Below, piece after piece: positions 41,151-52,800 of a stretch of DNA of 64,000 nt. The stretch spans positions 558,001 to 622,000 of the forward strand of contig NW_024468254.1 in the NCBI RefSeq assembly GCF_002104995.1, given 5' to 3'. The first letter of the stretch is position 1. Every line of letters begins with the position of its first letter. This stretch comes from Linderina pennispora. Taxonomy: Eukaryota; Kickxellomycota; Kickxellomycetes; Kickxellales; Kickxellaceae. The position numbers were made by a program, and so were the translations under genes. Under the pieces are notes generated by a model that was given only the letters and a program-made list of their open reading frames with translations, searched no databases and was not told the DNA's origin.

Positions 41151-43604
41151 AGTCACTGGAAAGTGGGCAGGCTTAAAAACAGACGGTTAAGGTAGAGCTG
41201 GGGCTGTGCTTGAAAGCAGAGTGATAGATCCAAGAGTCCAAGAAGAGTATGGAAAATGTGAGTGAGAGTTGGAGAACAAGGAGAAAAGCGAGGCAGAGGG
41301 TGCGACGCGGGAGGTGCTTAAGTACCTGTTTGGGAGGCATCCGGCCCTCCTCCTTCCTCTCTGCTGCAACAGGGGCCACATGCCCAAATAGCGGCAGCAG
41401 CGAAATTTCTCACGCGCACCTGCGCAAATGGCATTGGCCGCCAACAGTGGGCAGGCGGGCGGACAAGGAGGCACAAGGGATGGCGGATGGTTGCGATCTA
41501 CCTCAACAAAGTTCCCACGGATAGTCATCAAAGAGGTTCCTTGGATCGGCTAAGATCGCCACACAGACAAGCTCATGGCCTTTCCCCTCCTGCGGACATC
41601 AGCAAGATAAGATAGCAGCCGTGCTGGCAAGCTGGGAGCCTGCGCAGGCGATACAGTATCTACCAGCCCTCTAGATCTCAGTTTTTGTAAAGAAACTGAT
41701 CTTTTTTCTCACAGTCATGGGCAGCTTGCAGCAGGTGCCAGGGTGGCTTTCTGGCCACATGACCCGAGCGTCCCCAGAGTTGAAGTATTCGAAGGTGGCG
41801 TGGTAAAAAAGCAAAACAGGAAAAAGGGATAGGCCGCAACGCCAACCTCGCCGGCAGCACAGACGACGCACCACGTGAGGCGAGACACGGCGCCGGCATC
41901 TCTGCACATGGCCAGCCCATCGCCGACACACATGGGTCAAGTGCTAGCCATGCCTGCCCGCATGCGAACCGAACCGGCACCAGTGAAGACAAGCTGCAGT
42001 TCTCACGCACCCAGACCCCACAGTCCAATGGCCGTAAATATCCAATCCAACACCTCAACTCGGCGCTCGGCTCTTAATACCACCTTCCTTTTTGGGCCAA
42101 AGAAGTCGCTGCGTTATCTATACAGATCAGATCAGTACAGATCCTCTTAGCTGGATTTAGCTGAGCACCGAGGTGCAAGCGGCGCTCACCTTTGACACAG
42201 CGTCTGGCTCCTCACCCAAGCGCCTACCAAGCAGGCCAGGTGGACAAGAAGGAATGGGACATACACAGCATCGGTTTATATTCAGTTTTCCTGTTGCAGT
42301 TCATGTTAAAGGCATGCATGGGTCTAGCCACTCGTATTCCAAAACACCACCAGTGCCTTAGCGGCGCTGTATATACCTTTCCCACATACACGGGTCTATA
42401 GTCCAAAATGTGTCCAGCCGTCCGCTAGAGCACTTTCATTGACTAATAGGACTCACGCTCCTTTGAGTCTCACAACGAGTATGCGTGACTCGCACTGCGA
42501 ACACCTAAAAAACAGCATTCTCTCTTTTAGCCGACTGATTCAAATCTTAGCGTGTCAAATATACATTTTAAAGGTATTGGCAAAATCGAACCTGGAGCCA
42601 TATACCAAAGCAGTATTCGTCTCGGCTCCTTCATATTTTGTAGGTCCAGTAACCAAATAAATGAATCGGTCAGCTTCTGCATCCTCGGCGCTCAGACTTG
42701 GAGCCGTTGGCTTGCTGACCAACACATCATGCATACTCAAACAACAGAATGTAGAGGGGGGATATATGGAAGCTAAACTCTTGCGGCATGCCCTGATGCG
42801 GGGCCCGATTCGGCGATGTGCGTCGGCGACCAGAATTCTTTAACGACCGCTTAACGGATATATTTTACAACACAAGAATCACCTGTCCTTGACAGTGGGA
42901 CGAAAACTCACCGCTGCTTTGCAATCTCCCGCAATAAAAATCGCTATACCTACAGGCGGGTTGCATCGGGCTCACTTCGCGGGCATATAATTCCTGCTGT
43001 GCCAGACAGACAAGGTTGTTGTAAAGTCTCGCTGCTGGCCCTGCTCCCAATGGCTCTGCTGCCACTCAGACTGCAAGCAAGCAAGCCGCTCAAAGCAAGC
43101 CCTTAGCAAGAGTGAATTCTTGTGCTTTTAATTTTTTTTTCGGGCAGTTGCTGTATTGGCTTTAGGCTGTGAAGCTCCGCGGTAGATTCCCTGACACATT
43201 GTCGACAGTTTACACCTTACTAGCTAGCCGAGCTCGCATCACGAGCACCACAAGTCTAGTACCAACAGCAGAATAGCTACCAAACATGCATCGGCGTGTC
43301 AGCAGTCGCAAGGACTAGGCCAAATGCATGTCTGGCGACCAGCATGATAGGGGCTTTTCAAGGCTGAGGGGACAGCAAGGATTGCAAAACCATTGGTGCG
43401 AGCTGCTATCAATCACCTAGCCTTCCAGTAGTTTACAGCCATCAACCAGTGCTCTCCAATACCATCAGCACTGACATCCACCATGGCACCATGGCACCAT
43501 GACTAATCGCAGGGATGAAGCATACTACGTTTATAGATTTGAGAATAATGCAGGAAATATAGAGGTAGAAACGGAAGAAGGGTTATTAGTTTAACAGTTT
43601 ATAG
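41151..43604. other. Long gene-poor region, HPPD to the KIN4-like gene
   Basis: About 2.45 kb have no supported gene. Short frames are present but lack domain patterns. A tandem of the CACCATGG-type unit is at about 43482-43502. Region 41151-41500 should hold the HPPD promoter. The rest may contain long 3' UTR, non-coding transcripts or a diverged gene. Confidence 0.45.
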
Positions 43605-46600
43605 CTAGACGGCAGCAATGGCCATGGACTGGCGCTGCTTCTGGTACGCCGACCGCGCCCCCGTCTGCTGGTTGCCAAAATGCTGGTGATCGTTGGACCG
43701 CAGCGCCAGGCGCTCCATGATCAGATGGTACAAGTGCTTGTACGCCCACACGTTGCCCTTGCGCCTGGACAGATGCACAATGAAGAAGTTGTTCAGGTTC
43801 TTGATCTTGCACACCTCGACAGCCAGCTGCACCTCCTCGCCGTTGTCCACCTGCGATGACCCGTATGGTGCCGTTGGCTCGGGCTGGAACGGATTGGTGA
43901 ACGGTGTGTTAGCACCGGATGCGAATGACGCAGTATGCGAGAACGGCGACGACGGGATCTGCGCCTGGTGTGACAGACCGCTCAAGGTCGCCTCGATTGG
44001 TGTCGGCGGCGCCTCGCAGTCCTCGGGGACCACCGACAAGCTGTTGGGCGCTGCCCCGTTAACCTGGTCGCGGATGACCGCCGCGCTCAGATACGGCGAC
44101 GACTCAGACATGGACCGGCGGTGAGGCGATTCACTCCCAGCACTGACAGTGATACCCAGGCCCTTTGAGGCTGACGCGGTGGATCCGCTGCGCGGACGGC
44201 CAGTCTTCGCCTGCGAATCAGCGGCTGGATCAGCAGCGTCCTTGGTTGAATGGGAGATAGACGAGAGCCAGCGCTTGGATTTGATACCCGAGCCGCCAAA
44301 GAACCGCCGCACAGATGTCAGCGCCTGGCCCAGCGTGCGCGACGACCGCCTGGACTTGTCTGAGCGCGCAAAGTTGTGCCGCGACTCGCGATCCAGCTGG
44401 CCCGGCGCCATGATCGTCGCACGCTTGTTGGCCATGGTCCACTCGGGTCTGTCATCGCTCAGGGGCGACACGACCGGCACTGAGCTGCGACGCGGTCCCT
44501 CAGCCGGTCCGCCGTTGCGCGCGCGTAGTCCAGGTACAAAGGTTGATGAGGTACGTGTGTGCGCCGGTGCGTCCTCTAGCGGCGGCAGAGCTGCAATTGC
44601 CGCCTGGCGACGCGGGCGCAGGACGCGGATCTTGAGGCCCTCGGTCTTGAGGACAGTAAAGCCCAGCTCGTCGAGGGTGCTGAGCACATGCGAAAACAGC
44701 ACGTCGGGCGGCAGCTCGCTCAGCGCATCCGGGTCGATGACACCACGGTGCACACGCATGTGCTGCAGGATCTCGGGCTGCTCGCGCTTCTCGGACGACA
44801 GGACTGAGCCAATCGACAGCGGCTGGTCGAAGCCGTGTACACCGCCAATACGGCGCGATGCGCGGCGGTTAAACCAGCTCTTGACACGGGCTGCCCGGCT
44901 GTTGGTGGTAGGGGGGCGCGGCGACTGGACGGTGGTCGGGCTGTCGGGGAACAGCACATCCTCGACGTGGCGCGGGACGTGCGATGCGATACCGGCACCA
45001 ATGCCAATGCCGAGTTCTTCGCCAGTGGTGCTGTTGATAGGCAGGATGGGCGGGATCTCAGGGATGCGAGACCGGCCACGGTGTGAGCCATTGTGAAGGC
45101 TGTCGCCAGCGCTGGTTCCAGGACGGCTGGACGTGTGGGCGGGGCTCGCGCTGTTGCTGCGGCTGCGCTGGCCAACCATCGATACGCCTGAATCACGGTT
45201 AGTGCCGGGGCCATACTGGTCGGGACCCATGGTGACGGGGCGCACCTTGGAGGACTTTGACTTGCCGCTCTTCTGCGACACGCCCCCTTCGATCGACGAC
45301 GCAGATGACAGGCCGCCCTGAGCCATCTTCATGACCGCGCTGATGGGCGGAGGCATGGTGAGCTCGTCGGGGATGTCGATCTGCATGTCAGTCGAAGCAA
45401 ACATCGACGTTGGCCGCGGCCGTTGCTGCACCGACGGGCGGCGGGTATGGCGGGTGGAGCCATACTTGTCGCCATTACTGGCTGCTGGCACCTGCGGCTG
45501 GCTGGTCGGAACTGCCGGCGCGTTGTCAGTGTCGTCAGCCTCAGTGTCCGACAGCGTCTGGGTCTTGGTCGACGCTGTGCTGACTCCTGACGCTGGCTCG
45601 CCAGAGGTTGGCTGCGGCTCGTACTTCTCGCCCATCAGCGCAGCCTGGGCTGCAGCCCGTGCCCGCGCAACCATCTCCGGCGTTGGCGCAGACTCCTGCG
45701 GCATCTCATCGGCGATGTCGTGGTCGCCCTGCGTGATATGGGCTGGCAGCGCTGCGTAGTCGACCTGGATGGTGTGCCGCTTCGACTGCTTGGCCTCGAG
45801 GTCAGGCACTGCCGGCGTGTTCTTGCTGGTGTTCCCAGGCACAACCTGCGGTGCGTCGGCATCGCGGCCATTGTTGGCGCCAGTGTTGCCCGCTGCCGAC
45901 ACCTCCTCGAAAGCTGGCCCGCGGAAGTAGCTCTGCCCGGGCCGTAGCCACTCGTGCGCCTTGATTTCCTCTAAATTTGCGCGCTTTGCTGGGTTGGGAA
46001 CAAGCATGCGCCGCAGCAGGTCACGAGCCAAGGCGCTGACGTGCTCGGGGAACACAAGCGGCGTGGACAGAATGTACTTGTACAGCTGGTTGATGTTGTC
46101 GCCGTCGGGGTTGGAGGGGTCGTCATCGAATGGCAGATACCCTGCAAGCATTGCGTACAGAATCACACCGCACGACCAGATATCGACCGCTGTGCCCACG
46201 TACGGGCCATCCGAAACCACCAGCTCAGGCGCAGCGTAGCACGGCGAGCCGCAGCTCGTAGACATCAGGTCATCGCCAGGGCCTTTGAACTGGTTCGCGA
46301 ACCCGAAATCCGTGATCTTAATGTTGCGGTTACGGTCGAGCAACAGGTTCTCCTAAACGGCGTTTGCAGTGTTAGCTAAGCAGCAGGTTTTGTTTATGCT
46401 TTGCGCCACGCAGTAACTGGACAGCCGCATGCTTGTTATTAGCGCCTTCTGTTCCTGAAATAGGCTGAGTGCACAGCCCGTCCGCCCGCACACAACCCCA
46501 CATCGTCCACGCTTGGATAGCTGCAATGTTTACAGCTTGCTTTTGGAACAATGGCCCATTGGTGTGGCTGTGTGCCGCGCGGAGTTTTACGCAATACTTG

Positions 46601-47552
46601 AAGAGCCCGGCATAATTGAGGGGGACCATCGAGGACCAACAAGAGAACCAGTGACGAGTGGCTTTCTCACCAGGGCATAATGTGAGTGGGATACTTACAA
46701 GTTTGAGGTCGCGGTGGACAATATGCTTTGCATGCAAGTAGCTGACGCCAGCAATGAGCTGCGAGAACAGACGGCATGCGTCCTGCTCCTTCAGCTGGCG
46801 ATGCGCCAAAATGTGGTCAAACAGCTCGCCGCCTGACGCGTATTCGATGACAATCCCAATGTACTTTTCGGTCTCGATAATGTCGCACAGCCGTACGATA
46901 TACGGATGGTTGGCCGCCTATCAACACGTAACCGGTGGTTAGCCTGCCGTGCTTGTCATTAAGGGGGCAATTGCCGTGCAACCTGCCATTCTCGGGCTGC
47001 CTGAGAGGGACTCAAAGCAAGTAGATCCTCTCGTTTTTGTTGTTGTTGTTTTGGCTGCAGAGCCCGAACCAATAAAACGGGTGGCATGTGCGCGATCTCA
47101 ACAGGCTGCATGCCGAGAAAGTGAGGTGTGCTGGGTGCGCCGCTTCGGTGCATATTCCTTACCTTGAGTGCAGCAATCTCCCGCTTGATTTTGGACAGCT
47201 TCACTTCTGTGTCGATGCTCTCCTTCTTAATGAGCTTGACAGCGACCTACACCATGTCCACCACGCATTAGCACATGCACCATGTGTGACGCTCACGGGC
47301 GTGACTGCTGATGATGGCACCTACCTCCTCGCCAGTGTCTCTGTGCAGGGCCAGCTTGACCTTGGCAAACTCGCCCTCGCCAATAGTCTGCAGTAGCAGG
47401 TACGGGCCGAAAAAGTTGCTCTTGGGCTTCCGTCTGCCGCTGGACGACGCGCGGCCTGCTGTCTTCGATGCCGACATTGCAGCCTGGCTCATATTCGTCG
47501 CTGTTGCTGTCGCCGCGGTGGTTGCTACCATTAGCCCGTCGCAAAAAGGCAT
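43605..47552 (-). CDS. Serine/threonine protein kinase, Kin4/Ppk1-like
   Basis: This 1092-residue CAMK-type kinase comes from exons 47325-47552, 47163-47246, 46699-46917 and 43605-46352 (all phase 0). The kinase domain (about 50-310) has glycine loop [15 protein letters not shown], catalytic Lys80 ([10 protein letters not shown]), [31 protein letters not shown] and [28 protein letters not shown], with Thr/Ser in the activation loop, follows, then [20 protein letters not shown]. The [12 protein letters not shown] insert resembles Kin4/Frk1 kinases of the spindle-position checkpoint. A long Ser/Pro/Arg-rich linker follows. A C-terminal KA1-like module (about 1025-1065) reads [20 protein letters not shown] and may bind acidic phospholipids. 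Subgroup assignment is inference; a Snf1/Nim1-related kinase is the alternative. Confidence 0.85.
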
Positions 47553-49864
47553 ATCAGTGAAAGGGGAGTTAGCACGGAGGGCTGGTGGAAGGCGCGTCAA
47601 ACAAGGAGGGGACAAGGACAGGGAAAAAGAGTAGAAAATGGCAACGGAGCTTTGAAAAGAAGAAAAACAGTATGCAGCGACCACCAAAAGGAACAAGTCA
47701 AATTAAAAATAGCGGTGATCCCGCCGGATAGGACAGCGAAACAAGCGACACATACATCGCCAAGAGCCAGAAAGCAAAAAAAAAAAAAGGCGAGCTAATG
47801 GTCAGACTGGGTGGGTGGCCAAAAGGGCTGGAAAAGCTGGCTTAGTGCGCTTTTGCTTCGGTGTCCGACACAATAAAGCGAAGAGGAAACAGGGAACAAG
47901 AACCACCATTTTCCATATACGAGGTTCCTTTTTCACATTTGCAACAATCGCCCGCTCTGCCCTACACCCGATGGAGGGAGGCAATTGCCCACAGACATGT
48001 ACCAGCAGCCATGGGTCATGGCGGGATCCTACGCAGATAAGCAAGAGGGCAAGGAGGGCCCGGTAGAGTACTGGTGCTGGCTGGGTGGCAGCGGGGACGA
48101 GCTGCCTTCGCTCTGTAGAAAAAGGGTTGCGAGGATGAACGCATGAACCTCTCCCCGTTTTCCTTTCGCCAGCTGCTGCTTTAATAGAAATAACAACAAC
48201 AGCTGCATCGCTTAATTGTATGCATGAATTATTGAGAGCGCTACTTGTGTGCGGACTCGAGCAGCAATAACAACAAAAACACCAGTGCTAGTACCAGCGA
48301 AGCACATGCCGTCGCTGAGCGCCTGAACAGCAAGGCACTCCTGGGTGTCGTCTGCCCCCGACGCACCTTACCTTTGCGAGAGAAGGGAAATTAAGTGTGT
48401 AACGGAACCGCTGACCGTATCGAGCAGATGTGGAGAGAGGGGGGTTAATGAGCACAAAGCCCAGTCTATCGGATAGGGTTCCTGGAGTGTGTAACCGACA
48501 AAAAGTAACCGAAAAATAAAGGGGGAAAGGAGAAGGGAGCAGGAACAGATTCAAAGGGCAAATTGGGTCTTTGGAGAAAAAGAAAACATTAATATAACAA
48601 GACTGTGTATGTGTAGAGGGGCAAAGAAGAGATCCACCATTTCCCTGCCTAGCTGGCCTGCCTGCCTGCCTTGTCCCTTATGCCCTTGGCTCCTCTCTGT
48701 CCCAGGCGCCTATGGTGCTTTTTGGCGACAGCGCTGGCAACCTCCATCCAGACCGCCTATTCCATTGCCAGATGCGATCGTCGGGGTGTAAACACGAAGC
48801 GATTGCCCAACTTCAAGCAAGGGAGCGACGAGATTCGCTGGCGCTTCCCTCGTCCAAGAGACACTAGGGGAAGTGTAGGCGAATCTCATTTGTTTTGTTG
48901 TTGTTGACAGTGCGTTTTACTCGTTTATTTTTACCTCCTCAAGGCGTACCCAGCCAATTCTATTTTCGGAGGCCGCTTGTGTGCACTCCGACACTATAGC
49001 AGTCGCACCCTCACTGCCCTCTCTAACCACCAAGCACGTTCTCCAACTCCGCCGCTCATTACGTTACTGCTCCAACACCTGGGGACGCCGCTGCCGGGCG
49101 CTGTGACAACATTGGCCGTATGCGAATCCACCTTCCTTATGTGTCCCACATCATGTCCGTGACATGAGCAGAAATGCTACAAAGACAAATCAACAACAGA
49201 TTGGCACCAATCGATGCGCGTAGCGATGTTGTCACTGTTGCCGCTACCGCCACCGTCGCTGCTGTTATCGTCGTCACCGTCGGCATTGGTGATGATTATC
49301 ATGGTTGAGCTGGCGCCGCCGTCGGCATTGGGTTTTGTCTGCCAGAAATTGAATCTTCAGATAGCTACAGCGGCACACTTGGCTCGGCTAATTGGCGCTG
49401 CAAAAAATATTTATCCAAGTAACCAATCCTTGTCTCTTCCACCTCCCCTGCTCCTTATTGCACGCAATACTAGCTGCTTAGAATAATTGAGCATACCCGG
49501 AAACCTGAATGCTGCAGCTTCATGTAATCCGCTCCATGCACAGTAGAGGCGATCGCTCATTTTGTCATTTTGAACTGCTCGAATCTTAGCCTGCCAGTGG
49601 TTGCGGAAATCGTCGCTCGGAGATTGGCGGGCCGGTCCAGCCTGCTAAACAGTCCGCGATCAAGAGTAGCGGCTCCCGGCTCTCCATCGAGCCGCAGCTC
49701 ACCACAGTTGGGTTTTTTGCGCAGCATTTCCAAGTCAGATGCGGCTGGCGCGATTCCTTATGTAGAGCCCAAAACGCGTCGAGGTAGCGCTTAGCGCGTC
49801 TTTTTCTTGTCTCCAAAAGTTTTGTATTTATTTCTGCGTGTGTACTATACTCGAATTTATCTAA
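47553..49864. promoter_or_regulatory. Long divergent intergenic region, KIN4-like / MMS22
   Basis: About 2.3 kb lie between the two starts. It includes a poly-A run near 47779, AAC-rich patches near 48190-48280, and pyrimidine-rich stretches near 48610-48720. No supported gene. Some plus frames (for example 49214-49486) are Leu/Pro-rich artefacts of simple sequence. Both promoters and long leaders are expected here. Confidence 0.4.
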
Positions 49865-52800
49865 ATGTCGCTGCATTTGTCTTCCTCGCCAATACTCGAT
49901 TCGAAGAGGCCCACCAATGCACAGCCCAGCAACAGCACCAGCTCACGACACTTGCCACAGCTGTCGGCAGCTGGGCCCCCCGTCGGCTATGCTTCAGGTG
50001 ACGACTCGGATCCTGTAGACATGCTGCGGATCATCGACCACTCTGACCGAATGCGAAAACGAGTCATCAGCTTTTTACACCACAGAGACAGTAGCGACGA
50101 CGACGGCAACAATAACAACAGCAATGACAGCAACAAAGATCAAGCAGCAGAGCCACTCCCGCTATGGAATCCACAATTCCTCAGTCGTGGCCCCGTTCCA
50201 CACCAGCAAGCAAAGACAGGTGAGAAGGCGACCACATATGCAGCCGGTCAATCGCCCTAGGCACTCAAAAGACACAGCACTGACATTTTGTTCCATTAGG
50301 CATTCCTAGGGAGACAGGGAATCTCAACGACGACAGCAGCAAGCCAGGCTCTGCACCACGCCACATATATCCATTCCGCCGCCGCCACGAGAAGAATCTG
50401 CACCCATATACAAAGCTTGTGTGGATTGACCCAGGCGAGTTGCACTCGGCAGACAGCAAGCGTCGCGATCTTTCCATGTTCCAGGATGGGGTATTCAATA
50501 CTCGATTCAACAACCGCAACAGTAGCCAGTTCAACCAGGATGATTCTGAAGACGACGACTACATCCCCGGTGTTTCAGAGCTTAAGAGTCCCGAGCTTGG
50601 CGCGTCTCAGGTGGTCCTGTCGCCAGAGGTAGAAGACGTGCAGCTTAGGACACACCATCCTGCGGTGCATGCATATGGGCACACACTCCACCGTCGACGC
50701 CCGAGAGTACAGGGCGGGATGCGAAAGCGCCGGAGAAAGGATACTGGGACTACGGCTTTATCGAGGTCACTGACACAGCCATCGCCGAGTGCATCACGCC
50801 CAGCTATTGATTGGTTGCCTAGCGTTGCCTCGCTGCTTGGGCCGAGAAGAGCTGATATCGATGATGATGGATCGGACGCAGGCAGTGAGAGTAGCCAGAT
50901 ATTGCCGTTAAATGATGTCTCACTACCGCGCATCTCAAGTGGTTCACCACAGGCTGACGTGCAAAATGCATATCTCAGCACGGCGCTATCATCTCTGTCG
51001 TTTGCCGAAGACAGAGACTTGGCGCCTGACTTGGAAGCGTCGGTTTCAGAAGATCAGCCGCCAGTCAATAGCAAAATCGAGCCACACAACAGCCAGTCTC
51101 GGCGGCGCGGACGCCGGCTGGTGCGCGGGCGACATACTGCTACCATGGCTGAGTCTTCAGACGACCAGTCATCAGCTAATGAATTACCGACTTCAAAGGC
51201 CCGCATGCTAAACCAGCTCTCTCGCAGTAAGATCCGGGGCATTCTGCCGTTCTCATTCATGCGCGATTTCGACCGAGACAAGGACCGCGAGATTAGCGAA
51301 GAAGTTAGCCGTTGGAAAGCCAGAGGAGAGCGAGGGATGGGCAGCGCCCGAGCACGCCGGATAGACTCTAGTCCAAACACCTCGACTCACGAGGATGGTG
51401 CTGGCAATGAGCTGCACCTGGATAATCCGCATCGGTTGGAGAAAGATGAGCACCATGCCAATATTGACACTAGCATGATTGCTGACATGTTCTCCGATCC
51501 GCCACCATCGGATATGAGCCACCCTCAGCAGACCCAAAGTCGGACTGCCCCACCCAGCTCTAGACGTCCCCACTACTCATTCAACTTTATGGATGTATTC
51601 GAGTGGCAGTACCCACCACTGGTGATAACCGATCCTGCAGACCGAGCCCCTGATTTCCTTCGAGTTGCTGCCCGAGAGTCGCGACGCCGCAGAATACGCG
51701 CCAAGCGCCATCCTGATGATCCTGGCAAGAAAATCATTTCAATCGCGCCGCGTATGGATGAGGATGCGGAGGAAAACGACGTTGCGCAGAGCATTCTGGC
51801 TACATGGCGGCTCGGGATGATGGATATCCGGCGGGTGCACTTCATGGACGATGTGGACACCAGTGACGTTGAGCTTGAGAACAACCAGCTTGCTGACTGG
51901 ACAGGGGACGACTGGCCTAGCGCGCATACCAGTGCGTCAAGGCTTACTGAACTTGATCGGCCGTTGGTTCTCATTAGTGACGATGATGAGCCCGAGGCGA
52001 TCGAAGACAACTCTGTTTCTGGGCTTGGTGGCACCCGTCGCAGCACAGAGGCACATAGGTGGGCCAAATCCAGGCGTACAAGTGCGCGGCGTATTGTTGG
52101 GTCCCAAAGGCTACGTACTAGCGATTGGCGGCGCGGTACTGTTGCTGGTTCAATGCCGATAGACCCGAGTGGTGCAAAGGGTTTGAGCGGGGTGATGGAC
52201 GAGTTTGCTGCAGTCAGCTCGTCTGGCAGCGAAGTTGGCGCTAGTGATGGTGAGCAAAGTACGGTGTCTCGAATGTTCCAGCTGCCGCCCCCACTTGGGT
52301 CTCTGTACAAGTCAGCATCGAATGTGCAAAAGTCTGCAAATTCGGCGCAAGTTTGTAGCTTTATCGGCCAGTTCAACATGGATTCGCGCTCAAGATCATC
52401 TGGCACATCTCGCCCTGTTCGATCCAGGCATAGCTCTGCTACCCGCCGCCACCAGCATACAGCACGCAAAAACTACACTCGCGTATCTGGAAGCCACACG
52501 GTTCCTGGAGTACCGGCTGCATCGAGAGCAGAGTTTGTGTTCGACGACGAGCCTGTGCATAATGGGCAGGGTCCGTCTGTGCAGAAACCGCGCCGGCGGC
52601 AAACCAGAATATTGGGCACTCTGATGCCTGGCGTCAGTCGAGTGGGCACAAGTGGGTGCAGCAGTGGATTTAGCAGGCTAGATGCAGTGATAGACCGGAT
52701 ATCAAAGCAGCAGCCACGTCGTTTGCCGAACCGGCACACCACCAGCACTCTCCGTGGCATGGCTAGATCGGGCAGTAGACACACCGCTAGTCGACATCAA

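Noticed and set aside
39912-41195. 427-residue plus-strand open frame
   Set aside because: It is exactly antisense to HPPD, whose family motifs and iron ligands are clear. The plus frame is Val/Leu/Asp-rich, an effect of GC-ending codons on the other strand.
44149-45096. 315-residue plus-strand open frame
   Set aside because: It is antisense to the kinase linker, rich in Arg/Ser/Pro without domain signature.
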